Shown one piece after another: positions 7,726 through 16,936 of a DNA stretch of 32,252 bases. The stretch is from assembly GCA_021815825.1 (NCBI GenBank), contig JAKAZO010000033.1, positions 1 to 32,252 on the forward strand. The letters run 5' to 3'. The stretch is from Pseudomonadota bacterium (GTDB taxonomy: Bacteria; Pseudomonadota; Alphaproteobacteria; Acetobacterales; Acetobacteraceae). Within the stretch, counting starts at the first letter, position 1; every line of letters starts with the position of its first letter. Made by a program: the position numbers and the translations under genes. The notes under the pieces were generated by a model. The model worked only from the letters and a program-made list of their open reading frames with translations, did not search any database and was not told the origin of the DNA.

Positions 7726-9054
7726 ATGCAGACCAACTTCTCCCCTGACCAGCTGCGCGATCCGGAACTCGCCGAATCCAACACGATCCTGCGCACGTGC
7801 GTGCATTGCGGCTTCTGCACCGCGACCTGCCCGACCTTCGTGCTGCTCGGTGACGAGTTGGACAGTCCGCGCGGCCGGATCTATCTGATCAAGGACATGC
7901 TGGAATCCGGCGGCCCGGCGACGGAGCCGGTGGTGCGGCACGTCGATCGCTGCCTCTCCTGTCTGTCCTGCATGACCACCTGCCCCTCGGGCGTGCACTA
8001 CATGCACCTGGTCGATCATGCCCGGACGCATATCGAGAACACCTACCGGCGCCCGCTGCCCGAGCGCGTGCTGCGCAGCGTGCTGGCTCTGGTCCTGCCG
8101 CGCCCATGGCTGATGCGCCTGGCCCTGCTCGGCGCCGGCGTGGCGCGCCCGTTCCGCTCGCTGCTGCCGGGGAAGGGCATGATGGCGCAGCGGCTGCGCG
8201 CCCTGCTCGCCCTGGCGCCGCGCCGCTTGCCGCCGCCGAGCGCCGCCCAGTCGCCGCAGGTGCATCGCGCCGAGGGCAAGCGGCGGGGCCGGGTGGCGCT
8301 GCTCACCGGTTGCGCCCAGCAGGTGCTGGCGCCGGAGATCAACGAGGCGACGATCCGCCTGCTCACCCGGCTCGGCATCGAGGTGGTGATCCCCAGGGGC
8401 ATGGGCTGCTGTGGTGCGCTGACCCATCACATGGGCAAGCACGAGCCGGCGATGGCAGCGGCGCGCGCCAACCTCGCCGCCTGGAGCGCGGAGGCCGAGG
8501 GCGAGGGGCTGGACGCCGTCATCATCAACACGTCCGGCTGCGGCACCACGGTGAAGGATTACGGCTTCATGTTCCGCGCCGAGCCGGAGCCCTGGCGCGG
8601 CCGGGCCGAGCGCATCTCGGCGCTGGCGATGGATGTGAGCGAATATCTCAGCCGTATCGGCTACGCGCCGACGCGGCCGGCGCCGGCGCTGACCGTCGCC
8701 TATCACGCCGCGTGCAGCCTCCAGCATGGCCAGAAGATCACCGTCGAGCCGAAGGCGTTGCTTCGGCGGGCCGGGTTCACCGTGGTCGAGCCGGCCGAGG
8801 GGCATCTCTGCTGCGGCTCGGCCGGCACCTACAACATGATGCAGCCGGCGATCGCGACCCGGCTGCGCGAGCGCAAGCTGGCCAATCTCGCCGCCCGCCG
8901 GCCGGACCTGGTGGCGGCCGGCAATATCGGCTGCATCACCCAGCTCTCCGGCGGCGATTTTCCGCTCGTGCATACCATCGAACTGCTCGACTGGATGGCC
9001 GGCGGGCCCGCGCCGGCATCGCTCGGTCCTCTGCTGGCCGCGCGCGCGGCATGA
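7726..9054 (+). CDS. glcF: Glycolate oxidase iron-sulfur subunit GlcF
   Basis: GlcF passes electrons from the flavin subunits towards the membrane quinone pool. The 442-residue protein has two 4Fe-4S ferredoxin motifs, CVHCGFCTATCP (from about residue 25) and CLSCLSCMTTCP (from about 75), followed by two CCG domains seen in RGMGCCGALTHHMGK (about 225-240) and GHLCCGSAGTYN (about 360-371). These CCG domains are the cysteine-rich domains shared with heterodisulfide reductases. The start ATG at 7726 lies 9 bases after glcE. The stop overlaps the start of the TPR gene (ATGA at 9051), so this operon has at least four genes. No glcC-type regulator or glycolate permease is in the window. Confidence 0.96.
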   Translation: MQTNFSPDQLRDPELAESNTILRTCVHCGFCTATCPTFVLLGDELDSPRGRIYLIKDMLESGGPATEPVVRHVDRCLSCLSCMTTCPSGVHYMHLVDHARTHIENTYRRPLPERVLRSVLALVLPRPWLMRLALLGAGVARPFRSLLPGKGMMAQRLRALLALAPRRLPPPSAAQSPQVHRAEGKRRGRVALLTGCAQQVLAPEINEATIRLLTRLGIEVVIPRGMGCCGALTHHMGKHEPAMAAARANLAAWSAEAEGEGLDAVIINTSGCGTTVKDYGFMFRAEPEPWRGRAERISALAMDVSEYLSRIGYAPTRPAPALTVAYHAACSLQHGQKITVEPKALLRRAGFTVVEPAEGHLCCGSAGTYNMMQPAIATRLRERKLANLAARRPDLVAAGNIGCITQLSGGDFPLVHTIELLDWMAGGPAPASLGPLLAARAA

Positions 9055-9641
9055 CCGCGATCCCATGGCCCCGGCGTGGCCTGATCGCGCTCGCCGCCGC
9101 GGCGCTGGCGGCGCCGCTGCGGGCCCGGCTGGCGCTGGCCCAGCCGTCGCCCGAGAAGCGGGCGGCGATGCTGGAGGCGATGATGGCCGCGCTGCACGCC
9201 GCCCGCGACGAGGCCGAGGCGGCCGCGATCGAGGCGCGCATCCGCGGCGTCTGGCTCGAAGCGACATCCCCGGCGGTTCGCCTGCTCATGGCCCGCGGCA
9301 TCCGGGACCTGCGCGCCGGCGCCGGCGCCGATGCGGAGCGGGTATTCGACGATGTCATCGTCCTCGACCCCAACCTGGCGGAAGCCTACGTCCAGCGCGG
9401 TCTGGCGCGGCTCAAGCAGGGCGACAGGCGCGGCGCGGTGGCCGATCTCGAGGAGGGGCTGCGCCGCGAGCCCCGGCATTTCGATGCCATCCGCGCGCTC
9501 GCCGACATCGCCGCCGAGCGTGGCGACTATGCCAGCGCCTATGCCGGCTGGCAGCGCCTGCTCGCGATCGATCCGCTGGCCCCCGGCGGTGCCGCGCGGC
9601 TCAAGGAGCTGCGCCGCCGCGCCCTGGGCGAGAACGCCTGA
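9051..9641 (+). CDS. Exported tetratricopeptide-repeat protein
   Basis: A 196-residue protein with an N-terminal signal sequence: basic PRR at 7-9, a hydrophobic stretch to about 29, and a likely signal peptidase I site after LALA (about residue 30). The mature part holds three helical TPR-type repeats at about 75-108, 109-142 and 143-176, visible through the spacing of A-x-x-x-G/A and the terminal DPN, EPR and DPL. It should be periplasmic and act in protein-protein contacts; no catalytic residues are seen. The ATG overlaps the glcF stop, implying translational coupling with the glycolate oxidase genes. A role in that complex is possible but rests only on position. No terminator is evident in the 24 bases before the convergent gamma-glutamyltransferase gene. 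Confidence 0.82.
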   Translation: MTAIPWPRRGLIALAAAALAAPLRARLALAQPSPEKRAAMLEAMMAALHAARDEAEAAAIEARIRGVWLEATSPAVRLLMARGIRDLRAGAGADAERVFDDVIVLDPNLAEAYVQRGLARLKQGDRRGAVADLEEGLRREPRHFDAIRALADIAAERGDYASAYAGWQRLLAIDPLAPGGAARLKELRRRALGENA

Positions 9642-9665
9642 CGAGGCGCGGGCCGGGCGTGCGGG

Positions 9666-11249
9666 TCATGGCTGCGCCAGCGCCGCCGACCAGGGGGACT
9701 GCACGTCGCTGATGCCGAACCGGCTGCCGTCGCCATTGAGGGCGATGAGGTTCGGGCAGGCGAAGTTGATCGGCAGCACCCCGTGCTCGACGATGTCCAC
9801 CGCGCCGCCTTCGCGCAACGCCGCGATGACGTCGTCGGGCAGCCGGCGGTCGGCGCTCACCAGGTCGGGACCGGAGACATCGATGCGCGGCTGATGCGCC
9901 GCCGCCTCGGGCGTCATGCCGAACTCGGCGACGAAGGCGAGAAGCTGGAATACGGCGGCAAGGATGCGCCGCCCGCCGGAGCCGCCGCCGGCCAGCCAGG
10001 GCCGTCCGCCCTCGGTGCCACCGGCGCGCAGGATCACCGGGCACATATTGGTCAGTGGCCGCTTCCCCGGTGCGATCGAATTGGGCTGGCCGGGGCGCGG
10101 ATCGAACCACATCACGCCGTTGTTCATCAGAACGCCGCTGCGGGGCAGCACCACGCGGCTGCCCATCGAGGAGAGCAGGGTCGTGGTCATGGCTACGACC
10201 CCGCCCTCAGCGTCGCACACCGTCACATGCGTCGTGCAGCCCTCCGGCGCAGCCTCGGGTGCGCCGAGCCCGGCCAGGCGCTCGGCATAGGCCTCCTTCA
10301 TCGCGCTGGCGAAGGCGGCGAACCAGGCCGGGCCGGGCGTGCCCTCCGGCTCCTCGTCGGGCATGGCGCGCAGCACGCGCGCGAAGGTCGGCGCCGCGGT
10401 CAGGCCGCCGGCGAGCTGCACCGTGCGGTCGCGCCAGGCGACGCGCTGGGCCGGACGGATCACCGCCTCGCAGCCGCGCAGATCAGCCGGGCCGAGCACC
10501 GCGCCGGCCTCGTCGAGGTCCGCCGCCAACGTCGCCGCGACCTCGCCCTCATAGAAGTCCCGCAATCCGGCCCGCGCCAGCCGTTCCAGCGTCTCCGCCA
10601 GCGCGCCGAGGCGGAAGAAGCCCGGCGTGCCCTGATAGGGCGCCACCGGCGGCAGCCCGTCGGGCAGATAGATGCGCGCCGATTCCGGATAGCGCCGCAG
10701 CGCCGAGGCAGCGTTGGCAATTTTCAGGGTCGTGAACCAATCGGCAGGCAGGCCCCGCCGCGCCAGCGCGATCGCCGGGGCGGCGATCTCGCCGAGCGGC
10801 AGCCGGCCCCAGCGTGCATGCATCGCGGCGTAGCCGGCCACGGCGGAGGGGACGACGAAGGAGAGCGGGCCTTGGCTGTTGGCGTCGCCCTCCACCTCCG
10901 GCCAGGGGAACAGATCCTGCGTCATGCGGCCGGTGAGGCGAAAATGGGAGGGGTCGAGGCCGCGCGGGGCGACGGGGCCGAAATCGACCGCCGAGGCGTC
11001 GGCAGCGCCGGCCGGCTGCACCAGCGCATGGCCGATGCCGCCCAGTCCCGAATTCCACGGCTCGACCGCGGCCAGCGCCAGCGCCGTGGCAATGGCGGCA
11101 TCGACGGCGTTGCCGCCGGCCTCGAGCACCGCGACGCCGGCGAGCGCCGCGCTCTCCGCCTGGGCGACGACGATCCCCTTGCGTCCGCGCGCCGCCGGCT
11201 TGCGGATCTGCCAGTTCTGGGTGCGGTGCGGCGGCGGCGTGAACGTCAT
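9666..11249 (-). CDS. Gamma-glutamyltransferase family protein (no signal peptide)
   Basis: A 527-residue Ntn-hydrolase of the gamma-glutamyltransferase/acylase family. These proteins self-cleave before a catalytic Thr, seen here in CTTHVTVCDAEGG (T339 or T340), giving predicted subunits of about 338 and 188 residues. Other family marks are GGNAVDAAIATALALAAVEP near the N-terminus, GLGGIG, and the small-subunit stretch SGVLMNNGVMWFDP and PGKRPLTNMCP. True GGTs are periplasmic and degrade glutathione; this one lacks a signal peptide (the N-terminus is polar, MTFTPPPHRTQNWQ), so it is probably cytoplasmic and its substrate may differ, for example another gamma-glutamyl or acyl amide. The ATG at 11249 has GGAGGAGA upstream. 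It follows recQ after 45 bases on the same strand. Confidence 0.85.
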   Translation of the reverse strand: MTFTPPPHRTQNWQIRKPAARGRKGIVVAQAESAALAGVAVLEAGGNAVDAAIATALALAAVEPWNSGLGGIGHALVQPAGAADASAVDFGPVAPRGLDPSHFRLTGRMTQDLFPWPEVEGDANSQGPLSFVVPSAVAGYAAMHARWGRLPLGEIAAPAIALARRGLPADWFTTLKIANAASALRRYPESARIYLPDGLPPVAPYQGTPGFFRLGALAETLERLARAGLRDFYEGEVAATLAADLDEAGAVLGPADLRGCEAVIRPAQRVAWRDRTVQLAGGLTAAPTFARVLRAMPDEEPEGTPGPAWFAAFASAMKEAYAERLAGLGAPEAAPEGCTTHVTVCDAEGGVVAMTTTLLSSMGSRVVLPRSGVLMNNGVMWFDPRPGQPNSIAPGKRPLTNMCPVILRAGGTEGGRPWLAGGGSGGRRILAAVFQLLAFVAEFGMTPEAAAHQPRIDVSGPDLVSADRRLPDDVIAALREGGAVDIVEHGVLPINFACPNLIALNGDGSRFGISDVQSPWSAALAQP

Positions 11250-11294
11250 CCTGGGTCTCCTCCGTGCTCTCGAACCCTGCGAGTCTAGCACTCC

Positions 11295-13130
11295 TCAGCC
11301 TTCGGCGAGAGCCTGCAGGACCGCGGCGCCGTAGCGACGGAGCTTCGAGGCGCCGATGCCGCGCACCTCGGCGAGATCGTCCAGCGAGGCCGGGCACTGC
11401 GCCGCCAGTTCCTGCAGCACGCTGTCGTGGAAGATCACGTAGGGCGGCACACCCTGCGTACTCGCCTCACGCTTGCGCCACGCCCGCAGCGCCGCGAAGC
11501 GCGCCTCCGCCCCCGGTGACATCGAGGCCGGTGGCATCGAGGCCGGGTGGGGCCGCGCTGCGACCCGCCCGCGGGCCGGCTTGGGGCCGGGCACCGATGC
11601 GCGCAGCATCACCGCAGTCTCTCCGCGCAGGATCGGCCGGGCGGCCTCGCTCTCCAGCGTCAGACTGGCGAACTCCCCGGTGGCGACGGAGAGCGCCCCG
11701 CGGACGACGAGCTGGCGCACCACCTCGCGCCAGAACGCGACCGGCCGGTCGTGCCCGAGGCCGAACAGCGCGAGCCGGTCGTGGCCGTGCCGCAGCACCG
11801 TCTCGCTGCGCTCGCCGCGCAGCACGGCGATCACGTGCAGGGCGCCGAACATCTGCCCGGTGCGATAGACCGCCGAGAGCAGCATGCGCGCCGCCTCGGT
11901 GCCATCCTGCATTTCCGGCGGCGCGCGGCAATTGTCGCAATGGCCGCAGGGCTCGGCGAGCCCCTCGCCGAAACAGGCCAGCAGCGCGCGGGTGCGGCAC
12001 TCCGCGGTCTCGGTGAGCGCCACCATCGCTTCCAGCCGCGCGCGCATCGACTGCTTCTGCGTCTCCGAGGCCGCGGACTGGGCGAGGAAATAGCGGGCGC
12101 GGGCGACGTCCTCGCCGCCATGCAGCAGCAGCGTCTCAGCCGGCTCGCCATCGCGCCCGGCGCGGCCGATCTGCTGATAGTAGGCCTCCGGGCTGTCGGG
12201 CATGTCGAGATGGGCGACAAAGCGGACGTCCGGGCGGTCGATGCCCATGCCGAAGGCGATCGTCGCCACCATCACCACAGGCTCGCCGGAGCGGAAGCGC
12301 GCCAGCGCCGCACGCTTTGCCGCCGGTTCCAGCCCGGCGTGGAAAGCGAGCGCCGGGGCGCCGCGCTCGGCCAGGCGGGCGGCGATGCGTTCGGTGCGGG
12401 CGCGGCTGCCGCAATAGACGATGCCCGCCTCGCCCTCGTGGCGGGCGAGGAAGGCGGCGAGCTGCGCGGTCTCGCCGATTTTCGGCTCGGCGGCGAGGAA
12501 CAGGTTGGGCCGGTGGAAGCTGGCGGCGAAGACGCGCGCCCGATCGAGCCCGAGGGCGGCGAGGATGTCGCTCTGCGTGCGGGGATCGGCCGTGGCCGTC
12601 AGCGCGATGCGCGGCACCCCGGGGAAGCGCTGCGGCAGCACCGAAAGGGCACGGTACTCGGGGCGGAACTCGTGGCCCCACTGCGAGACGCAGTGCGCCT
12701 CGTCGATCGCGAACAGCGCCAGGTCGAGCCCGTCCAGCCGGTCGATCAGCCCCGAGAGCAGGCGTTCGGGCGAGACGTAGAGCAGGTCCAGCGCGCCGCG
12801 GCGGAGGTCCTGCAAGGCGGCGCGCGCATCCGGCGGCTCCAGCTCCGAATGCAGCGCCGCGGCCGCGACGCCCGCCTGCCGCAGCGCCGCCACCTGGTCG
12901 TCCATCAGCGCGATCAGCGGCGAGACGACGATGCCGGTGCCGCGGCGGCAGATCGCCGGCACCTGGTAGCAGAGGCTCTTTCCACCCCCGGTCGGCATCA
13001 GCACCAGCGCGTCGCCGCCGGCGATGACGTGCTCCACCGCCTCCTGCTGCAGGCCGCGGAAGCCGGCGAAGCCGAAGACCTCGCGCAGGACCGCGCGCGG
13101 CGCGCTGTCAGGCGGCGGCGGCGACGGCAT
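11295..13130 (-). CDS. recQ: ATP-dependent DNA helicase RecQ
   Basis: RecQ is a 3'-5' DNA helicase of recombination and replication-fork repair. The 611 residues match the family length (about 609 in E. coli). Motif I is MPTGGGKS (45-52), motif II DEAH (143-146) followed by CVSQWGHEFRPEY, the aromatic-rich loop. Motif VI is QQIGRAGRDG (319-328). The zinc site has four cysteines (378, 395, 398, 401), then a winged helix, and a C-terminal HRDC domain (about 535-605, with VRGIGASKLRRYG). The start ATG at 13130 overlaps the cydC stop by 23 bases, so expression is probably tied to cydDC. A gamma-glutamyltransferase-family gene follows after 45 bases. Confidence 0.96.
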   Translation of the reverse strand: MPSPPPPDSAPRAVLREVFGFAGFRGLQQEAVEHVIAGGDALVLMPTGGGKSLCYQVPAICRRGTGIVVSPLIALMDDQVAALRQAGVAAAALHSELEPPDARAALQDLRRGALDLLYVSPERLLSGLIDRLDGLDLALFAIDEAHCVSQWGHEFRPEYRALSVLPQRFPGVPRIALTATADPRTQSDILAALGLDRARVFAASFHRPNLFLAAEPKIGETAQLAAFLARHEGEAGIVYCGSRARTERIAARLAERGAPALAFHAGLEPAAKRAALARFRSGEPVVMVATIAFGMGIDRPDVRFVAHLDMPDSPEAYYQQIGRAGRDGEPAETLLLHGGEDVARARYFLAQSAASETQKQSMRARLEAMVALTETAECRTRALLACFGEGLAEPCGHCDNCRAPPEMQDGTEAARMLLSAVYRTGQMFGALHVIAVLRGERSETVLRHGHDRLALFGLGHDRPVAFWREVVRQLVVRGALSVATGEFASLTLESEAARPILRGETAVMLRASVPGPKPARGRVAARPHPASMPPASMSPGAEARFAALRAWRKREASTQGVPPYVIFHDSVLQELAAQCPASLDDLAEVRGIGASKLRRYGAAVLQALAEG

Positions 13131-14736
13131 GCCCGGCCGAGAGGCGCCAGATCCGGTCGAGCCGCTCCACCCCGGTGAGCCGGTGCGCGATCAGGATGAC
13201 GCTGCGCCCCCCGGCGACGGCGTTGAGCGTGGCGAGGAAGGCGCGCTCGGTCTCGGCGTCCAGTCCGGCGCAGGGTTCGTCGAGGATCAGGATCGCGGCC
13301 GGGGAGAGCAGGGTGCGGGCGAGGGCGAGGCGGCGGCCCTGGCCACCGGAGAAGCGTACGCCGCTCTCGCCCACCCAGCTCGCCAGCCCATCGGGCAGGG
13401 CGCGGACGGTATCGCCGATCTGCGCCGCGTCGAGCGCCGCCCATAGCGTGGCGTCGTCGGCCTCCGGCGCCGCGAGGCGGAGATTGTTGGCGATGGTGTC
13501 GTCGAAGAGATGCGTCGTCTGGCCGAGCCAGCCGATGCGCCGGCGCAGGTCGGTCGCCGCCAGCGTCGCGATATCGGTGCCGCCCAGAAAGATGGTTCCG
13601 GCCTCCGGCGCGGCGGTGCGCAGCGCCAGGGCGGCGAGGGTGGATTTGCCGGCGCCGGAGGGGCCGAGGATGGCGACCCGCGCGCCCTGCGGCACCTCCA
13701 GGCTGAGCCCGTCGAACACCAGCGGCCGGTCCGGCTGCCAGCGGAAGCGCACCGCCTCGAAGCGCAGGGCGAACCCGGGCGGCAAGGGCGCCGGCTGGTC
13801 CGGCTCAGGCACGGCGGGCGCGGCGTCGGCCGCCGCCTCCAGCACCCGCGCCGCCGCTGCGGCGGCATGGCCGGCCAGTGCGCCGGCACGCGGCAGCCCG
13901 CCGATCGCCTCAAACGCGGCGGCGACGAGAAAGGCGGCGCCGATGGCCGGCAGCGGTTGCGCGCCGGCGGCGATGAGCACCGCCAGCAGGGCCGCCTGGC
14001 CGCAGAGAAAGGCCAGCGCGCCGGCGACGGCGCCGCGCCCGGCGACGCGGGACTGCGCCGCGAGCAGCGCCGATTCGCGGCCCTGGATCAGGGCCAGCAT
14101 GCGCCCCTCGGCGCCGAAGGCGCGCACCTCGCGGATGCCGCTCAGCGTATCGAGCACGGCGATGCGCAATTCGGCGGCCGCCTTGGTCAGCATGCTGCCG
14201 CCCTCCAGCGCCCCGCGCGCCGCGAGCGCGGGCAGCACGAAGCCGGCGAGCAGGAACAGCGCGACCACGACGAGCCCGAGCAGCGGCGCGCGGCGGGCGA
14301 ACAGCAGCGCCAGCGCCAGGCACAGCACCACCCCGCCGGCCAACGGCACCAGGATGCGCAGATAGAGCCCATCCAGCGCCTCGACGTCGTTGACCAGACG
14401 CGAGAGCATGTCGCCGGCGCGGCGGAAGCCGAGCCCGCTGGCGGCGCGGACGGCCAGGCCACGAAAGAACCACACCCGCAGATCGGCCAGCGCGCGGAAG
14501 GTCGCCGCATGGGTGAGCAGCCGCTCGGCATAGCGGAGCAGGACGCGGGACGTGCCGAGAAAGCGCAGCAGGCCCGGCATCATCACCCCGCCGGCGAGAA
14601 CGGTGGCGACGACCGCGCCGGAGCGGGCCATCAGCGCCACCCCGGTCGCCGTCGCCATCATCGCCACGATCAGGCCGGCGCCGAGCCAGCCGGCCTCGCT
14701 CCGCCACAGCGCGAGGATTCGCCGCAGCGCTCTCAC
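13108..14736 (-). CDS. cydC: Thiol reductant ABC exporter subunit CydC
   Basis: CydC is one half of the heterodimeric CydDC exporter, which sends glutathione and cysteine to the periplasm and is needed for assembly of cytochrome bd and c-type cytochromes. The 542-residue protein has an N-terminal six-helix membrane domain (to about 310) with RAGDMLSRLVNDVEALD, typical of CydC. The ATPase domain follows: Walker A GPSGAGKST (about 355), signature FSGGQGRRLALARTLL (about 460), Walker B AILILDEPCAGLD, and the H-loop in LIAHRLT. The GTG start at 14736 overlaps the cydD stop by 4 bases. Its own stop lies 23 bases inside recQ. Confidence 0.93.
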   Translation of the reverse strand: MRALRRILALWRSEAGWLGAGLIVAMMATATGVALMARSGAVVATVLAGGVMMPGLLRFLGTSRVLLRYAERLLTHAATFRALADLRVWFFRGLAVRAASGLGFRRAGDMLSRLVNDVEALDGLYLRILVPLAGGVVLCLALALLFARRAPLLGLVVVALFLLAGFVLPALAARGALEGGSMLTKAAAELRIAVLDTLSGIREVRAFGAEGRMLALIQGRESALLAAQSRVAGRGAVAGALAFLCGQAALLAVLIAAGAQPLPAIGAAFLVAAAFEAIGGLPRAGALAGHAAAAAARVLEAAADAAPAVPEPDQPAPLPPGFALRFEAVRFRWQPDRPLVFDGLSLEVPQGARVAILGPSGAGKSTLAALALRTAAPEAGTIFLGGTDIATLAATDLRRRIGWLGQTTHLFDDTIANNLRLAAPEADDATLWAALDAAQIGDTVRALPDGLASWVGESGVRFSGGQGRRLALARTLLSPAAILILDEPCAGLDAETERAFLATLNAVAGGRSVILIAHRLTGVERLDRIWRLSAGHAVAAAA

Positions 14737-16406
14737 GCCGCGCCTCGCGCGGCCGTCGCCCGCCCGGCGCGCAGTTCCAGGCGTCGGCCGGGGAAGGCGT
14801 GGACCGCGGCCGAGTGGCTGGCCAGGATCACCGTCCGCCCGATCGCCAGCCGGCGCAGACTGTCCAGCACTTCGGATTCGGTGACGGGATCGAGATGCAC
14901 GGTGGGTTCGTCGAGCAGCAGCAGCGGCGCATCCTTGAGGAAGGCCCGCGCGATGGCGATGCGCTGCGCCTGGCCGCCGGAAAGCCCGTAGCCGCCCTCG
15001 CCGATGACCGTGTCGAAGCCCGCCGGCAAGGCGTCTGCGAAGGCATCGACGCGGGCCGAACGGGATGCCGCCTCGACCTCGGCGTCGGTCGCCTCGGGGC
15101 GCGCGAAGCGGATATTCTCGCGCAGCGTGCCGGCGAACAGCACCGGACGCTGGCCGATCCAGGCCGTCATGCGGGCCAGGGCCGCGGGAACGATGCTCGC
15201 GATATCGGCGCCGTTGAGCGTCACCCGCCCGGAGCCGGGACGGATGAAGCCGAGCAGCATCTCGAGCACGGTGGATTTGCCGGCGCCCGAGGGACCGATC
15301 AGCAGCAGGGTCTCACCGGCCGGCACGCGGAAGCTGATGCCATCGAGCGCCGGGCCACGGGCTTCGTCCCAGGCGAAATGGACATCCTCGAAGGCGACGG
15401 ACACACCGCGCGCGGCGACGGTGCGCACGGCGGCTGCCGGGGGCGGGGCCGGGCGCGGCGGCACCGAGGGCAGGTCGGCGAGTGCGTCGGCCGCGCCGGT
15501 GGCGTGCATCCGGTCCTGATACGCGGCGGCGTAGGTGCGCAGCGGGGCGAAGAATTCGGGCACCAGCAGCAGCGCGAACAGCGCCGTTTCCGGCGCGGCC
15601 AGCCGATGGGCGGCGAGAGTGGCGCCGTAGTGCAGCGCCAGCCCGACGAGAGCCGCCGCCATGGCGAGATCGAGCACGGCCGAGGAGAGGAAGGCGACGC
15701 GCAGCACCCGCATCGTGCGTCGCCGCAGATCGGCCGCCGCCGCGGCCAGGGCGCGCGCCTCGTCCTCGGCACGGCCGGCGAGGACGATGGTGGCGATACC
15801 GCGCACGCGGTCGAGAAACCGCGCCTGGAGCCGAGCCATGGCCAGGAACTGCCGGCGCGAGGCGACGGCGGCGCCGATGCCGGCGAGCGCCATGCCGAGC
15901 GGGACGAGCAGCCCGGCCCCAGCCAGAACGGCGGCGGCGAGAGGGTCGGCGAGGAGGGCAGCGAGCAGCACCAGCGCCGGTCCGGCGACGGCCACGATCG
16001 AGGCCGGCAGCCAGCGGGCGAACAATCCGTCGAGCGCTTCGACCCGGTCCACGACGGCGGCGGCCAGCTCGCCCGAATGGCGCTGCCGCACCAGCGCCGG
16101 ACCGGCCTCCAGCAGGCGGCCCAGCACGTCGTGCCGCAGGCGGCGGCGTCCCGCCGCGCCAGCCGCCACGGCAGCGCGCTCGGCGGCGATGCCGAGCCCG
16201 GCCCGCGCCAGGGCGAGGGCGACGAAGCCGGCGAGCAGCCAGGGCCGGGCACCGCTCCCGATCAGGGCGGCGGCAACGATCCGGGCCTGGGCGACGGCCA
16301 GCACCACCAGGACCAGTCCCAGCGCGACCGCCGGCAGCGCGGCGGCGCGCGCGCCGGACGTCTGCTGGCGCACCCAGCCTTTCGCATCCAGCCTGGACTC
16401 GGTCAT
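14733..16406 (-). CDS. cydD: Thiol reductant ABC exporter subunit CydD
   Basis: CydD is the partner of CydC in the glutathione/cysteine exporter. The protein is about 557 residues, with an N-terminal transmembrane domain (AKGWVRQQTSGARAA near the start is a typical CydD opening) and a C-terminal ATPase: Walker A GPSGAGKST (about 374), signature LSGGQAQRIAIARAFL, Walker B LLLLDEPTVHLD and H-loop ASHS. The start is unsure: the ATG at 16406 is taken, but a GTG at 16418 in the same frame would add four residues, and neither has a clear ribosome-binding site. It is 83 bases downstream of the DUF488 gene. No cydAB (cytochrome bd oxidase) lies next to it in this window. Confidence 0.92.
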   Translation of the reverse strand: MTESRLDAKGWVRQQTSGARAAALPAVALGLVLVVLAVAQARIVAAALIGSGARPWLLAGFVALALARAGLGIAAERAAVAAGAAGRRRLRHDVLGRLLEAGPALVRQRHSGELAAAVVDRVEALDGLFARWLPASIVAVAGPALVLLAALLADPLAAAVLAGAGLLVPLGMALAGIGAAVASRRQFLAMARLQARFLDRVRGIATIVLAGRAEDEARALAAAAADLRRRTMRVLRVAFLSSAVLDLAMAAALVGLALHYGATLAAHRLAAPETALFALLLVPEFFAPLRTYAAAYQDRMHATGAADALADLPSVPPRPAPPPAAAVRTVAARGVSVAFEDVHFAWDEARGPALDGISFRVPAGETLLLIGPSGAGKSTVLEMLLGFIRPGSGRVTLNGADIASIVPAALARMTAWIGQRPVLFAGTLRENIRFARPEATDAEVEAASRSARVDAFADALPAGFDTVIGEGGYGLSGGQAQRIAIARAFLKDAPLLLLDEPTVHLDPVTESEVLDSLRRLAIGRTVILASHSAAVHAFPGRRLELRAGRATAARGAA

Positions 16407-16489
16407 GTTGCGGTGCACATCGCGGGACGGAAAGTTCTTAGCGGCTGGCGCGGGCCGGGAAAAGGGCGCCCGGCGGTCGCTGCGTCCAT

Positions 16490-16936
16490 TCAGGCCAGCG
16501 GCAGATGGGTGACGTTGAAGCCGCGCGTGTCATGCAACCATTCCGCGACGCGCCGGCGATGGCAGATGTGCCAGTCGGATTCGTAGCAGAGCAGGCAGCA
16601 CGGCGTTTCGGCGGCGAGCGCGGCGGCGCGGGCGAGATCGTGCTGGGCCTCGTCGGTCGCCAGCTTGGCCTCGACGATCGCCCAGAAGCGCGGCCAGTCA
16701 TGGCGATGGTTCGCCTCCCGCCCCTCGGGTGGCGTGCCCAGCGCGCGCAGATGGACATAGCCGACCCCGGCCGCTTCCAGCGAGGCGGCCAGGCTCTTCT
16801 TGGAGAAGCCGGCGCGGCGCGAGAGCGGGCGGTCGCGCACGTCCAGCACGGTCTGTACCCCGGCCGCCCGCAGCGTGGCGATCACGTCGGCCTGCGCTGC
16901 CTTCTCGTAGCCGATGGTGAAGACCGTGCCGCTCAT
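16490..16936 (-). CDS. DUF488 family protein
   Basis: A 148-residue DUF488 domain protein. The family marks are all present: TIGYEK at the start, VLDVRDRPLSRRAGFSKKSL, YVHLRALGTPPEGR, and near the C-terminus CCLLCYESDWHICHRRRVAEWL, which carries the conserved Cys, His and Arg residues. The biochemical role of the family is not established. The ATG at 16936 overlaps the trpE stop (ATGA), so it is probably translated by coupling with trpE; the longer frame up to 17050 lies inside trpE and is rejected. It is followed by cydD after 83 bases, a gap with only a weak 6-bp inverted repeat (16454-16474). Confidence 0.88.
   Translation of the reverse strand: MSGTVFTIGYEKAAQADVIATLRAAGVQTVLDVRDRPLSRRAGFSKKSLAASLEAAGVGYVHLRALGTPPEGREANHRHDWPRFWAIVEAKLATDEAQHDLARAAALAAETPCCLLCYESDWHICHRRRVAEWLHDTRGFNVTHLPLA

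Noticed and set aside
6130-9267. Open frame of 1045 codons on the minus strand across glcDEF
   Set aside because: It lies antisense to three well-supported glycolate oxidase genes, is very rich in Arg, His, Gln and Ala, and has no recognisable domain; such frames are expected opposite GC-rich genes.
11547-13178. Open frame of 543 codons on the plus strand opposite recQ
   Set aside because: RecQ motifs are complete on the minus strand; the opposite frame has shadow-type composition.
16407-16489. FNR-type oxygen-control site or terminator upstream of cydD
   Set aside because: No TTGAT-N4-ATCAA-like palindrome is present; only a 6-bp inverted repeat at 16454-16474 without a T-run.
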